Shown: piece after piece, positions 50,260-61,029 of the stretch
Numbering within the stretch: position 1 is the stretch's first letter
How the letters are laid out: the number at the start of each line of letters is the position of its first letter
Assembly (NCBI GenBank): GCA_934045075.1
Contig: OW203723.1
Coordinates: 25,385,615 to 25,449,614 of the forward strand
Reading direction: 5' to 3'
Source of the DNA: Yponomeuta sedellus
Lineage: Eukaryota > Arthropoda > Insecta > Lepidoptera > Yponomeutidae
DNA length: 64,000 nt
Program-made: the position numbers and the translations under genes
Notes under the pieces: model-generated
What the model was told of the DNA's origin: nothing
What the model saw: only the letters and a program-made list of their open reading frames with translations
Database searches by the model: none

Positions 50260-50524
50260 AAACTTACATACATACATAACCTCACCCCTGCATCCCAGAA
50301 GGGTAGGCAGAGACAGAGACTAGAGACTGCCACTTGCCACGATCCTGACAGATCACCTTCGCTTCAGCAACGTTCATAAGTCGTTGCATGCACGCACGCC
50401 GGATCCGGGTACTTTTTATCTTTCCTTTTGCTAATACATCCCCTAATTGTTCGATATATGTTCGCCTGGGATGTCCCTTACCAGCCCTTCCATTCACATT
50501 CGCAATATACATTTGTTTCGTCAA
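50260..50524 (-). pseudogene. Y-family transposon-derived coding fragment
   Basis: The minus-strand frame reads MYIANVNGRAGKGHPRRTYI, EQLGDVLAKGKIKSTR, RRACMQRLMNVAEAKVICQD and LVSVSAYPSG. The wording G-R-x-G-K-G-x-P-R-R-T-Y ... C-x-x-R-L-M-x-V-x-E-A ... W-x-S-x-V-S-x-Y-P-x-G is familiar to me from repeat-derived reading frames in moth genomes, where it lies at a LINE C-terminus. The precise element is not certain. A second, more decayed copy is at 61,030-61,165. Confidence 0.45.
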
Positions 50525-50785
50525 TCAAAAAATAATAAATAAATATTCCTAGATATATTTCCCAAATCTCCTTGGCCCTATACTAAATGATTATAACTAA
50601 ATGACTTGTGTTACGGGTGCTAACTCGACGATAGATTTAATACAATAAATACATAGATGACATCCAAGACCCGAGATGAACTTAAAAAGAGCTTGTCCTA
50701 GTTTGACCCGGCCGGGGATCGAACCCGAGACCTTCAGTTTTACAGACAGCGTGCCAAACCACTGCGCTACCAAGGCCGTCAACAA
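50525..50785 (-). mobile_element. B-family SINE
   Basis: Reverse: TAAATAAATATTCCTAGATA, GGGTGCTAACTCGACGATAG, GTTTGACCCGGCCGGGGATC, GCGTGCCAAACCACTGCGCT, CCAAGGCCGTCAA. Head and body complete. Confidence 0.8.
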
Positions 50786-50974
50786 GATGGGCATTGTTTC
50801 ACACCCTTCCTCTATTCCACTCATGAATCTGTGGTTTCAAAACTTATGAATGTGAAAACGGAGTTGTTAAGAGGAAATTAATGTAACCGTGTCATTTGGA
50901 ATATTTATAATATTTCTACTGTTTGTGTGTGTATGTCACTAATCTCCTCTTAAACGGCTGGACAGAGCGCATCT

Positions 50975-51145
50975 GCGTACCGTGCAAGAGGTCCCAGGCT
51001 CGAACCCCCGCTGGGAAAAAAAGCAACAGGTCTTGGATGTTTACATGTTGGTGATGTCGCTGTTTCTGGTTACCACGACACAGGGGTATCCTAGTGTGGG
51101 GCCAGAAGCAATGTTTGTGCCTGTATGTAAATGTTATGTTACGTT
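50975..51145 (+). mobile_element. C-family SINE
   Basis: Head ATCTGCGTACCGTGCAAGAG, B box GGCTCGAACCCCCGCTGGG, tail TGTCGCTGTTTCTGGTTACC, GGGGTATCCTAGTGTGGGGC and an AATGTTATGTTACGT end. Confidence 0.75.
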
Positions 51146-51900
51146 AACATAATTGATTTTTACCATAATTAACCTTTTTGAATCAGAGCGAAAGCTGGTC
51201 GAACTCCTCCGACAATAAGGCTAGTAAGTTTATGATTTTTAGCATAGGTATTTTACTGTCTTAAAGGAAAATAAATATACGAAATATTTTTTTTATTTTC
51301 GGAAATAATAACACCCTTGCCGCCTTTTTAAAAACCATTGGAATTAAGAAAACAAAAAACAATTTCTCCGACATTACATTTGAATGAAATTGAAAATGAC
51401 ATCTGTCATATCATTCTACGGTACCTCCTAATTCCACCGTATTGTGTGACGTCATCACACAATTTTTGGTTTTTATTTATTTTCTCTAAAATTAAGCAAT
51501 AATAGAAATTCTAAATATTTTTTTCGTAATCAAGATAGCAAAATTAAGAAACTGTATTTTTAGTTTTGCGCGTTGTCAAATATGAAATGTTGTCAATTCT
51601 AGATCGAGAGGAAAGAACAACCGTTTAGCCTAGTCAAATGGGGCAGTGTGATGCACATCGAGCGCAGCGATCGGAATGCGATAAAAAGCCGCGTTCACCG
51701 TTCATTGTAGGGCGATCGGTGTAAAAACGCAACGGAGATCATAATTAGCGTCTGCGTATGCTCGCAACATGCTGCGCGCACGTCGGACGGGGCCCGATGG
51801 ACGGATCAATCTTCTCATGCCTGGTAAAGACCAAACAAACGAATGGGTAAACCGTTAACACTTATTCAATTCAGGCCGTTAAGTACGTACGCATTACATT
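51146..51900. other. No recognisable feature
   Basis: AT-rich up to 51,600, then a GC-richer part at 51,640-51,830 without an identifiable product. Confidence 0.35.
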
Positions 51901-51902
51901 GA

Positions 51903-52060
51903 CGAACCTTGTGGCGCAGCGGTAACACATCTGTCTAATGCGAGAGGTCCCGGGTTCGAACCCCGGCTGGGAACAAAAACCCTTGTTTGTGATCTCGCTG
52001 TTTCTGGTTCACACGACACAGGGTATCCTAGTGTGGGGGCAAAAGCAATGTATGTATTGA
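51903..52060 (+). mobile_element. C-family SINE
   Basis: Head AACCTTGTGGCGCAGCGGTA (A box), B box GGGTTCGAACCCCGGCTGGG, tail CTCGCTGTTTCTGGTTCACA, GGGTATCCTAGTGTGGGGG. Clearest tRNA-like head of the C family. Confidence 0.8.
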
Positions 52061-52117
52061 GATTTCCGCACTTAGCCTCATAGTTGGGCCATTGTAAGCG
52101 CTGAGGCGCTGAGGTAC

Positions 52118-52303
52118 GCTAACGCCTCAGAAACTAGGGTTCCCTTACGATGTTTTCCTTCACCGTCAGCGAGTAGTATTGCTACTATAATTTCACAAAT
52201 GTACATAACTTAGAAAACAAAGTCATTGGTACATGCCGGGGTTCGAACCCACGACCTCCCGATTGAGAAGCCGGCGTTCTACACCGCTCCGCTACCACCG
52301 CTC
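52118..52303 (-). mobile_element. F-family SINE
   Basis: Reverse: GGGTTCCCTTACGATGTTTT, TTCACCGTCAGCGAGTAGTA, CATGCCGGGGTTCGAACCCA (B box), CCTCCCGATTGAGAAGCCGG and CCGCTCCGCTACCACCG. Head and body intact, tail missing. Confidence 0.75.
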
Positions 52304-52381
52304 TTAAACGGGTCAAATCGCGATTATTTATTAGGTAAAACGTAATTACCTTATTTCCCGACGTCGATTAAACCCGTTTAA
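52304..52381. mobile_element. Minimal M-family element (78 bp)
   Basis: TTAAACGGGTCAAATCGCGA at the left, GATTAAACCCGTTTAA at the right, with AATTACCTTATTTCCCGACG between. An internal deletion removed the GTTACA hairpin but kept both terminal inverted repeats. Confidence 0.75.
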
Positions 52382-52613
52382 CATAATAAGTAACATGTAT
52401 GAGTTTCGGGAATCATTAAGACATAATATCTACTATATACATTACTACGCTATTAAACTTGGTATGTAGGTAAAGAATTAATAATAAACGACGAAGTCGT
52501 ATTAATGATTGCACTTAATGCATCATGCATAAGAATATGTTCACAGCATAGCACAAATAATATTAGGATAAATAATACTGTGTCCTTACTTAGGCAAGTG
52601 TAGTAATTACACT

Positions 52614-53035
52614 ATTTTTATTTTTAATGCACTAACCCGTGCTAAGGAACAAATTTAAAAACCTATTTAGAGGCTGAAAATTTCACCCATGCCGGGATTC
52701 GAACCCGCAACCTCTGGCTATCCGTACCAGCGCTCTACCAATTGAGCCAATGGGCGACTCACGGCATCAGTGAAATTTCGAACCTCTTTACAATATTCTC
52801 TGTATTACGTACAGGCAGCGACATCTGACTTAAGCAAATTGCATTACTTACAGCCCCGACTACCTACTTTGCAGTTAGGTTTAACATCGGAACGATATCA
52901 CTGTACCCACATGATTAAACTATTTTATTTTTAATGCACTAACCCGTGCTAAGGAACAAATTTAAAAACCTATTTAGAGGCTAAAAATTTCACCCATGCC
53001 GGGATTCGAACCCGCAACCTCTGGCTATCCAAGTG
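52614..53035 (-). repeat. Tandem family A units (307-bp period)
   Basis: AATGCACTAACCCGTGCTAA begins at 52,626 and again at 52,933, exactly 307 bp apart. The first unit is complete (core on the minus strand, leader, CCCACATGATTAAACT end). The second is truncated inside the core at about 53,030. Same period as the array at 14,451. Confidence 0.85.
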
Positions 53036-53097
53036 TAGTATCAAGTGTAGTAAGCTACGTAGCAAGGTAACATGCCATCATGTTACCTACCTAACAT

Positions 53098-53640
53098 TGT
53101 ACAGTCTGTTAGCTTTTAGAATACATCTTGGGCTCTAGAGTAGGCTTCGGTTTTCGCCGAAAGCACACGAAAGTAATACTATCCTGCTCTGTATAAAACT
53201 TTTCTTCATTATTTTGAAAAGTTACGTTAATATTTTTTTTTGCCCTAGCCCGTGCTGAGGATAATTTTTAAAATCTATTTAAAGGCTAAAAATTCCGCTC
53301 ATGCCGGGACTAGGACGCGCGACCTCTGGCTAACCGTACCAGCGCTCTCCCTACTGAGCTAATGGGCGAGTGCCGGCATCGGCGAAATTATGATAACTCT
53401 TTACAATATTCTCTGTATTATTTTACAGGCAGTGACATCTGGCTGAAGTAATTCGTTAGCCAGAGGTCGCGGGTTCGAGTCCCAGCATGGGCGGAATTTT
53501 TTGCCTCTAAATAGGTTTTTAAAGTTATGTAAAGTTGTCTCATAGTAGTTCCGATATTTCTATTACACGAATATATCCGATTCTATCCAATAGTAACCGA
53601 GGTATATCCGAGGTATACTCGAAGCCGCTAGCTTCGAGAC
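53098..53640. mobile_element. AGTCTGTTAG MITE interrupted by family A copies
   Basis: Left end ACAGTCTGTTAGCTTTTAGA, with GGGCTCTAGAGTAGGCTTCG to about 53,170. The matching right part resumes at about 53,540 with TAGTTCCGATATTTCTATTA and ACACGAATATATCCG. Compare the intact copy at 10,221. The inside holds two opposed family A pieces. Confidence 0.6.
53245..53525. mobile_element. Opposed family A copies, tails outward
   Basis: Minus copy first (GCCCTAGCCCGTGCTGAGG, core with GCCGGGACTAGGACGCGCG, leader). From 53,455 a plus-strand core/tail half follows (CCAGAGGTCGCGGGTTCGAG, CCTCTAAATAGGTTTTTAAA). Confidence 0.65.
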
Positions 53641-54387
53641 AAACAAGCATTGGCTTAAGGAAGCTGTAAAAATGTGCTTTTTTAAACATTACATATAAAT
53701 AAATAAAAACATAAAAAAACTACACCTAATCATCTCATAATTATTCTCAGTGAAACGAGATGCCAACCGGGAATGTCGTACTAAATAAAACACATACCTA
53801 CTTAGGTATAATACCACATTTTCATCTCAATTGCCACAAGGGGTAATTGAGATGAAAATGTCAAATGAAGGGAATGAACTCATTTCGCACTGACCAATTA
53901 GTACGTAGTTCTGCCTCCTATTATAACCTTGTAGAGCACTGAGTGGAGAAAATGTAGAGACGTACCTGCAACAACAAACAAATTTAAGATTAACATCAAG
54001 AGTCATCAAGTTACCTACACAAAAAAATCCATAATACCCGTATTTTGGTAATAAAATACTCTTTTTACTATCACTCATTAACAACCAAAAAAACTTTTGT
54101 TTTGGGTACCTCTTGGCGATAGCTCGTTTTTATTTTTTAGTTTTCCTTTTTATAGATTGTTTTAAATATATTCGATATTCGACATTTCTCCACTGCTGGG
54201 GTACGGGGCCTCTTAGAAAATACATATTGTCAGTTTTAAATTTAGTGGTTTTAATTTCAGGTCTTGTTAACCTGATAAAGATATGTTTTGCTGAATAGTA
54301 TTATTAATAGCAATAATGATATAAGTAATATTGTTCAATCATGTAATATTACTCGTATGTAAGCAAGTAAAAATTTATCAAAAGAGC
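53641..54387. other. No gene; one short inverted repeat
   Basis: Contains a 20-bp-arm inverted repeat at 53,816-53,861 (ACATTTTCATCTCAATTGCC with one mismatch). The remainder is unrecognised. Confidence 0.4.
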
Positions 54388-54550
54388 TTTATAAAAGCGG
54401 CTCAGGCTTCACGTAAAAACCTTGTAAAGTTTAAGTTTGTTTGTTTTTGTTTAAAGAATTTATTGATAGCACACAGTTATATTTACATTTTAAAAGGCTT
54501 CACTTAAACCTTATTAGGTTTTTACGTGAAGCCTGAGCCGCTTTTATAAA
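54388..54550. mobile_element. 163-bp element with perfect 35-bp terminal inverted repeats
   Basis: The left arm 54,388-54,422 (TTTATAAAAGCGGCTCAGGC...) and right arm 54,516-54,550 are exact inverse copies. A second, shorter related segment (AGGCTTCACTTAAACCTTA) lies just inside the right arm. MITE-like; no target duplication was identified beyond the AT-rich edge. Confidence 0.75.
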
Positions 54551-54721
54551 TATTTTATGGTCACTTTTTTACACACACACAATACTAATTACTTAAACAT
54601 GATACAATAATATTACTATTAATGACAAAAATTTTTGATATCAATAGTAATACTATTCAAAAAAGTAATACTATTCAAAGTGAAGTGATGCGTCATGATA
54701 TGTAAATATCAACTGTGTCTT

Positions 54722-54781
54722 CGATATCAACCCTTGTATGTCCCTATTGCTAGGGCACGAGTCTCTTCCTTTATCGCAGGA
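54722..54781 (+). repeat. D-family 5' fragment
   Basis: GATATCAACCCTTGTATGTC, TAGGGCACGAGTCTCTTCCT. Confidence 0.65.
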
Positions 54782-54876
54782 ACTGTGTCTTATCAACTAA
54801 AAATATATTTAAAAAAAACAATGTTTGTGCGCGCGTGCATGTTTATATGTATGTTGAAGGCATATTGCTGTGTGGC

Positions 54877-55115
54877 ATCGGCCTAGAGAATAGCACTAAC
54901 CCAATTCTTCCCGCGGGTGTCGTAAAAGGCGACTAAGGGACACAAACCGGGAGGTGAGCAGCAGCGCCCCCTGCAGTACAATGCCACCGAACTGCGATCC
55001 CCAACCCGCATGCCCAGCGTGGGGATTACGGGCATTACCCCCTATGACAGCATAACGTGGCGATCTTTAGGGGAGGGCTATGTCCAGAATTGGACTAGTA
55101 TAGCCTGACGACGAA
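54877..55115 (+). mobile_element. P-family retroposon
   Basis: ATCGGCCTAGAGAATAGCAC, CGCGGGTGTCGTAAAAGGCG, CAGCGCCCCCTGCAGTACAA, CATGCCCAGCGTGGGGATTA, and the RTE-like end GGGGAGGGCTATGTCCAG. Confidence 0.75.
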
Positions 55116-55490
55116 GGCATATTTATTTTTAGAAGGAGGTTTATCATCGGACGTAAACTCAGGAGAGTCTAAGCGAGTTGTCCACGAGCGAGCGTCTGAT
55201 GTAAATCCGATAACGGCGCACTAGCCACTCGAGCCTCTGCTCAAACGCGCCGCCTCTTAACTGATGTACTGGCGTTAGACGAGGCCTACTTCTATGCAAG
55301 TAATAGATAGGGTAAACATTTATTAAGAGCATAGAAAAAGGTATCAGTACAAAGTATTACAGTAAACAAGATAAAACTAAGATTCAAAATTAATCAAAAA
55401 TTCCACCCGGGACACACCCGACCCAAAAGTTCCCATGACCCCGTTGCACCGCCAAGGAAATCCTTTGCATCAGATATACACTGGAACGAA
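55116..55490. other. No recognisable feature
   Basis: 55,170-55,290 is GC-richer, without a product. Nothing identified. Confidence 0.3.
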
Positions 55491-55494
55491 GGTC

Positions 55495-55585
55495 ATATAG
55501 ATAGATATCATTTTATTGTACATAAAAAAGGAAATTACACGGATATAGTATTTCTTAACCTAAGCTTACAGACGGCACTTTATAC
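55495..55585 (-). repeat. T-family tail fragment
   Basis: ATAGATAGATATCATTTTAT, TGTACATAAAAAAGGAAATT and TTACAGACGGCAC. Confidence 0.5.
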
Positions 55586-56150
55586 TATGCGTCTCAAAAA
55601 CCATGATAAAACGCTTAATGAATAACTTGAAGCGGCTCAAAGGGCCATTCTCGTACAAACTATTGTATTGTTTTAGGCACAAATCGGTTAAAGTCCTAAA
55701 TTGTCGATCCTAGGTTCTAGAGTATATTATATTCTTTATTTCAAATAGTAAATTGGAAAGATAATTTCGTAAAATTTGTTTCAAAGACGAACTTATCTCT
55801 AACAGAGATCTCTTCCAGCCAACCATATCATTGGGTGTTTAAATTGAGATAGCAGAAGAAAGGGAGAAATATTTATAACTATATGAGTAATAATACGATA
55901 ATACTTACATATAATATATACTTATACATACATAAACCTATTAACTATGTGATGTTAGAAAGGTAGTGCTCTTTTTACGTAGACTGAAGGCTCTAAAAAT
56001 TTTTTCACGCTCACTTTTAGATAAAATCGTATTATAATAAAAGTTATGGTTTTTATTTTATTGGTTGCACTAGTTTGCACCCCATACCATCTTAGGTTTT
56101 CCTTATTCTAAGGTTAATTATTCTCCATACAAGTAAAAAGAACACTAAGT
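55586..56150. other. No gene; T2-like trace
   Basis: 55,720-55,830 (TATTCTTTATTTCAAATAG, CTCTTCCAGCCAACCATATC) resembles the T2 tail. The rest is unidentified. Confidence 0.3.
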
Positions 56151-56154
56151 TTGG

Positions 56155-56278
56155 ACTATTTTTGTCCATTTTTCTTGAAACTTGTCAAGATTTTGAAATG
56201 GACACCTAGTTTGAATTGTAACGTTCATTAATCCGCAGTTTTTGCGCTACTTTGAATAAAACCTTTTCATTTAATTTC
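56155..56278 (+). repeat. L-family LINE 3' tail
   Basis: GATTTTGAAATGGACACC, AACGTTCATTAATCCGCAGT and ACTTTGAATAAAACC. Coding part absent. Confidence 0.65.
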
Positions 56279-56560
56279 ACCACTTTTTACATTGCACTGA
56301 TATTTCGCAGAAACCCTTCCAGTTGCCAAAGTGACAAATAATTACGGTGAGTTTATTAAAGCCCCCGCGCCGCCAACAGGAATGATGTGTCAAAACATCC
56401 ATCGACTGTCGGAAATGGGACGGCATTCCGCCGCCGGCTGACACCAGAAATACAGAACTACGAGCCATGGTTTACTATGACAATTCGATGCACGTCGATC
56501 AGATTAACAAGTAAGAATGCTCGGGTCAGCTGTCAAATCAGGAATGAATTTAACAATTGT
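56279..56560. other. No recognisable feature
   Basis: Nothing identified. Confidence 0.3.
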
Positions 56561-56640
56561 AGGGCGCTATGGCGCTCATTAGGGGAGGGCTATGTCCAGC
56601 AGTGGACTACATAATATAGCCTGAAGAAGAAGAAGAAGGG
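56561..56640 (+). pseudogene. RTE-type LINE terminal fragment
   Basis: Encodes ALWRSLGEGYVQQWTT then a stop, followed by GCCTGAAGAAGAAGAAG. This is the extreme C-terminus and tail of the RTE element. The same DNA ends the P repeats. Confidence 0.6.
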
Positions 56641-56827
56641 CCCTGGACGTTACGTTATCGTTATCGCTTCATATGAGCAACATTGGTTCATATGAAGCAT
56701 CACACTATTGCGCATTTAGTAGACTCTGTCCCCAGGTGTCACCCCATCCGACGCTTGACATGCTACTTGTGTAGAGACAAGTGTCAGGTACAAGGTGGAC
56801 AAATTGACTTCGACAATGGATGCCACT

Positions 56828-56950
56828 AGTAGCAATACCACACGGCAATTGTGAAGGAAAACTTCGCGAGGAAACCTGGGTGTCTGTGGTGTTCACATAC
56901 CTCTACGCTTGAAATCACCAGTCCGCGGTGAGCACTCTGGGCAATTAACC
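56828..56950 (+). repeat. F-family body/tail
   Basis: TAGCAATACCACACGGCAAT, TTCGCGAGGAAACCTGGG, GCTTGAAATCACCAGTCCGC and GGTGAGCACTCTGGGCAATT. Confidence 0.6.
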
Positions 56951-57210
56951 TAACTGCAAAGTAGGTAGTCGGGGCTGTAAGTGATGCAATCTACTTCAGC
57001 CAGATGTCGCTGCCTGTACGTAATACAGAGAGTAGTGTAAAGAGGTTAGAAATTTCACTAATGCCGGTGAGTCGCCCATTAGCTCAGTTGGATAGAGCGC
57101 TGGCACGGATAGCCAGAGGTTGCGGGTTCGTATCCCGGCATGGGTGGAATTTTTAGCCTCTAAACAGGTTTTTGAAATTGTCTTTAGCAAGGATTAGTGC
57201 ATTAAAAAGA
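56950..57210 (+). mobile_element. Family A repeat
   Basis: Leader ACTGCAAAGTAGGTAGTCGG, core with GCTCAGTTGGATAGAGCGC and B box GGTTCGTATCCCGG (one change), tail CCTCTAAACAGGTTTTTGAA and AAGGATTAGTGCATT. Confidence 0.75.
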
Positions 57211-57344
57211 ATATAACCCCTACGTCATGTTGATGTATTACCAAGATATGTTACGAAATGTATTACAACTCATCTCAATAAAGAAATAGTTAAAATTAAT
57301 GCAATCAAACTGACTCTGGATGTGTCGTATTTAATAGTTAGAAT

Positions 57345-57440
57345 ATTTTCGGGGCTTAATCGCGTAGTAATTTATTGCTATTTTACCTCGACGTTTCGAT
57401 GACGTTACAGTCATCGTGGTCACGTGAAGACTGATGGCTG
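57345..57440 (+). repeat. M-related repeat with covaried hairpin
   Basis: GGGGCTTAATCGCGTAGTAA, CCTCGACGTTTCGATGACGT, TACAGTCATCGTGGTCACG. The hairpin CGATGAC-GTTACA-GTCATCG (57,397-57,416) has the same loop and flanks as M but a different, still fully paired stem. Confidence 0.6.
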
Positions 57441-58305
57441 GTACCCGTTCGCATCTTCGGCTGATGAGGTTTCAGACTACCCTCAATCAGCTATCACAAA
57501 GCACTATTAGGGTTGCGACACACTACACTGACAATGTCAGACGATAAGCCATATTCTTACTATGTGTACAAGTCGCGAAAGTTTAAAATGTGTCGTATTT
57601 AAGTTATATAAAGCAATTATAAAAACGACCTGATCATACTCAGTATCAGTAAAGTCATCTGCAAATCATTATTATTATAGAAGATCATAATTCATACGTC
57701 TATTTTACAGTACATTAAAATATACGACGTTTGGAAACTTAAACTGAACACAATGCCCTACTGATGAAGATGGCATCTACACCAAACGCGCCTGTCAATA
57801 AAGATAAAAACACATCGATTTGAACTTTCACTTTTCTCCCCATAAAGGTCACTTCTCATTGCATCACCGGCCACCTGTCACCCTTCCGCACCTCTCGGGT
57901 GAGATAACGAAACGGAACCGCGTGTCTAACACAATGCTTAAGCTCATGAGTAGTACAACCAAACGAGTAGTTAAACTAGCCAATTGTCCGAAGTATACTT
58001 TCTCTAGAGAAGAAAATTCAAAACAATTTAGTTACGGAGAATCTTATTAACCGACTTCAAAAAGGGGGAGGTTATCAATTCAAACCGTATATTACTTTTT
58101 TAAATTTACTAACTCCATATAAACATGTTTAATGTAAACTCCATATAAAAATGGGCCCTTTTTCATAGAATTACTATTTATGAGACCACCCGATGTACAA
58201 TCCAAAACCGATTAACCCGAAAAGAACTGGCATAAAACTATCATTATAATTTTATGAAACTGTAACCTCTTCTACTATAAGCATCAACCTTTTTGCAACC
58301 CTATT
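57441..58305. other. No gene; one dispersed-repeat start
   Basis: 58,049-58,090 (ACCGACTTCAAAAAGGGGGA, GGTTATCAATTCAAACCG) is related to 28,459-28,500. Otherwise unidentified. Confidence 0.35.
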
Positions 58306-58309
58306 ACAG

Positions 58310-58455
58310 GTACCACCAGCCCGGGGAAGCGCAGCGGTTATGTCGGACTCCCCGCCCTGAAAACGGCGGTAGGTATACCGACTAAAACTCCTGGAGTGTT
58401 CCTCCGCACTCGCAAGAGACGGGCTCACGGGAATGCTCCCGCACACTACAGCGAC
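58310..58455. repeat. Probable unidentified element fragment
   Basis: GC-rich block (CAGCCCGGGGAAGCGCAGCG, GGAGTGTTCCTCCGCACTCG, GAGACGGGCTCACGGG). It looks like a LINE 3' region, but no second copy lies in the window. Confidence 0.3.
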
Positions 58456-58595
58456 ACATCAACCTAGGCCAGCTAGCATTTGCGTAAATTTTCTTACCTA
58501 GAGAAGATGGTACCAACGTAGGTAGTACGATGACGCCAGCCACGCGTTTTGTGGCGATGAAAGGTAAGAATCTGACAATTAATGTACTGGGAAGT

Positions 58596-58785
58596 CGCGA
58601 TTTTTGACGTTTAAAGACGTAACTCGCGTCTTCGTACTACCCAGGCAGGTAGGTTAAAACGCCGACGCTAGTCGTTCCAGTACTTTTATCGTCAAATTCT
58701 GACTTTTGACGTTTAAAGGCGCGAATCGCGTCTTCTTACTACCCAGGCAGGTAGGTTAAAACGCCGACGCTAGTCGTTCCAGTAA
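58596..58785. repeat. Two-copy tandem duplication (about 101-102 bp)
   Basis: TTTTGACGTTTAAAG and CTACCCAGGCAGGTAGGTTA, AAACGCCGACGCTAGTCGTT, CCAGTA occur twice, offset by 101-102 bp. The second copy ends at a T-family (GATAA)n tail. Confidence 0.75.
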
Positions 58786-58840
58786 GATAAGATAAGATAA
58801 GAATATTCTTTATTGTACACCAGGAAAAATACTCTTATTG
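58785..58840 (-). repeat. T-family tail fragment
   Basis: GATAAGATAAGATAAG and AATATTCTTTATTGTACACC. Confidence 0.5.
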
Positions 58841-59640
58841 TAAAATTCTGACACTGTAGCGCCACAAAACTCGTGACTTGTACCATCGCACTACATTCAG
58901 AAGTAGACCCTTTACTATGTTCCTTTTACTGAGCCTATGACCCGTGCGATTTGCACTCACAGGTGAAAGGCGGTGTGTGACCAATCATATTGTTATTTGT
59001 TGGCTCACACACGCTGCGTTACAAGAATGCCCGGCTCATAACCTGCCTGTCACAGACGGCCGTTAAGTAAATTTCAAGTCATGTAACGCCTGAAAGAAAC
59101 CCAGTGCGGGTGACATAACAACACTTCTGACCTCATAAGAAAGCGCGCTTTTCCCCGTCATAATGAAGACCGTAAATGAGTGATCTTGTCACGAAAATAC
59201 ATGATAGTGAGTGACAATGATGCCATTTTCATTGGTTAGGCGAACAACCTATCTATTACTCTTTGATGTAGCTACTGTAAATAATACTAGTGTAGTGTAT
59301 CCAGAACTGATGCTGAACCAACTGAATCAACTACAATATTTACACTATGCGATTTAGCTTCAACTTCTATTGGTTTGATTTTGCTTTTGTTTTTATTTAT
59401 ATAAATTTATTTGCTAAGCAATAAATTAAGGCTACGATCACCTGTGTAACTAGAAACTGACCCATCTCATCGGGGAATTGGCACTGCTTGCTGTAATACA
59501 GGTGTTCAGCCTAGCATAGCAACAGAAGCTAATATAATGCTTATGATTCAAAAACTAGGTGTAATTTTTAAATTAAATCAACTCTGTAAGGTTTGTGTAA
59601 ATATTCTTATTCTTATTATTTGAAAAAAGACTAATATGCC
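58841..59640. other. No recognisable feature
   Basis: Nothing identified. Confidence 0.35.
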
Positions 59641-59890
59641 TTAATGAATAATTCTCGAATGAATGGGCCTTGTGGGGGTCCGAGATGCGTAAACTTCAAA
59701 AAGAAATAGCGACGCGCCTCATTGACATGAGGCGAGCGCATCAGCCTGGTCATTCAGAGAGGGATCGCTGCCAGGTCTTGGGAACTCTCCCCGGCGTCGG
59801 CAGGGGTGTAGACTTTTTTATATAAAGTTTACTTTGTAAATATGTCAATCCTGTTAAGTATTAATTTTGTATGTTGCTATAGGAAAGTTA
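59640..59890 (+). repeat. Possible LINE 3' remnant
   Basis: An uninterrupted stretch encodes REMRKLQKEIATRLIDMRRA before the frame becomes unconvincing; a T/A-rich 3' UTR-like end follows. The composition differs from its neighbours. Family not identified. Confidence 0.3.
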
Positions 59891-60660
59891 AACATTTAGA
59901 GGTACATTGTGAAAAAAACACCAGACCCTAACCAACGCACATATCGCAGATAAATTGAACTGGTGTGCATATGAAACAAATCCGGAGCAACGGATGGATG
60001 GAAACATTATGCATATTAAATCAAACCAGGTCAGGCCGATAGAACCCCGTAATAGTCTCAATAATAAGACGTCGGAACAACCGCAATTGCCGCGATGACG
60101 TGAGAGCATCCGCGGCATAGCACGCGCTCCAGATTCGGCCGCGGGTGAAAACAGACCGATAGGTATGCTGATGAGAAAGCCGAGGCAATAGTGATGAAAA
60201 TTACTGTGGAGGTGCTTTGCGGCGAAGGAATATCTGCCTGCTACGTTTCAAAACAGTTACAATATTAAAGTAAACACCTTAGAACCTTATCACATAAATT
60301 TTTTCTAGCTTTCTTTTCTAGATGTGTGAGAAATTGAATATTTTGACTTTGATACGGTATTGAAGTGCATACATACTAGTGCTCGTGACTATACATTGTC
60401 AGCCTAGGGAGGGGAAGTAAGTAAATTCCGGGACATTATTTGGCCCAAAACTCAAAGCTGCTTAGAAGTAGGGTTGTTGGTTGTTTTTTATTCCGTTTTC
60501 GCCATTGGCTCAGACAACCAGCTGAACATACATATAATGGTCCACATTTATATGCTGCTCTGTATGGGTTTTTACTCTTGCCCAACGCAGATCTGTAAAC
60601 TTTAGATAATACCTTCTTATATCTATGCAAGTCTCGCCACTTGATAATAACATTACATAA
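59891..60660. other. No recognisable feature
   Basis: Nothing identified. Confidence 0.35.
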
Positions 60661-60945
60661 CATTTACATATAGGCACATACATTGCTTCTGGCCCCACAC
60701 TAGGATACACTGTGTCGTGGGAACCAGAAACAGCGACATTACAAACATGCAGAAGAAGAAAAACGTTTATTTAACGCCACATAGACATACCAAATTGGAC
60801 AGAAAAGGAAAATACAGAAAAGAAAGCAGGAGTAAAACAAAAGCAGAAGAAAAGACGAACTACAGATGAATGAAATGAACATTAATTCCAACGCTACACA
60901 GTATGCAGTGGAAAAAACATCCAAGACCTGGGGTTTTTTTTTCAA
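60661..60945 (-). mobile_element. C-family SINE split by an insertion
   Basis: The tail part (GGCCCCACACTAGGATACAC, ACCAGAAACAGCGACATT) ends at ACAAACATG. After an insert of about 165 bp (60,750-60,914) the linker resumes with AAACATCCAAGACCTGGGG. The insert ends on the minus strand with AAATAAACG, T-rich and CTT repeats, like 2080-2180. The SINE head is lost. Confidence 0.65.
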
Positions 60946-61029
60946 AATGTCTTGACTAACTTCTGCCTCAGATGAACGACTTCTTTGCTTGTTCAATGTG
61001 AACTATTATGGCTTGGAAGAAAAAACACA

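Noticed and set aside
51903..51975. tRNA gene on the plus strand
   Set aside because: The head folds partly like a tRNA but is always followed by the C-family SINE tail.
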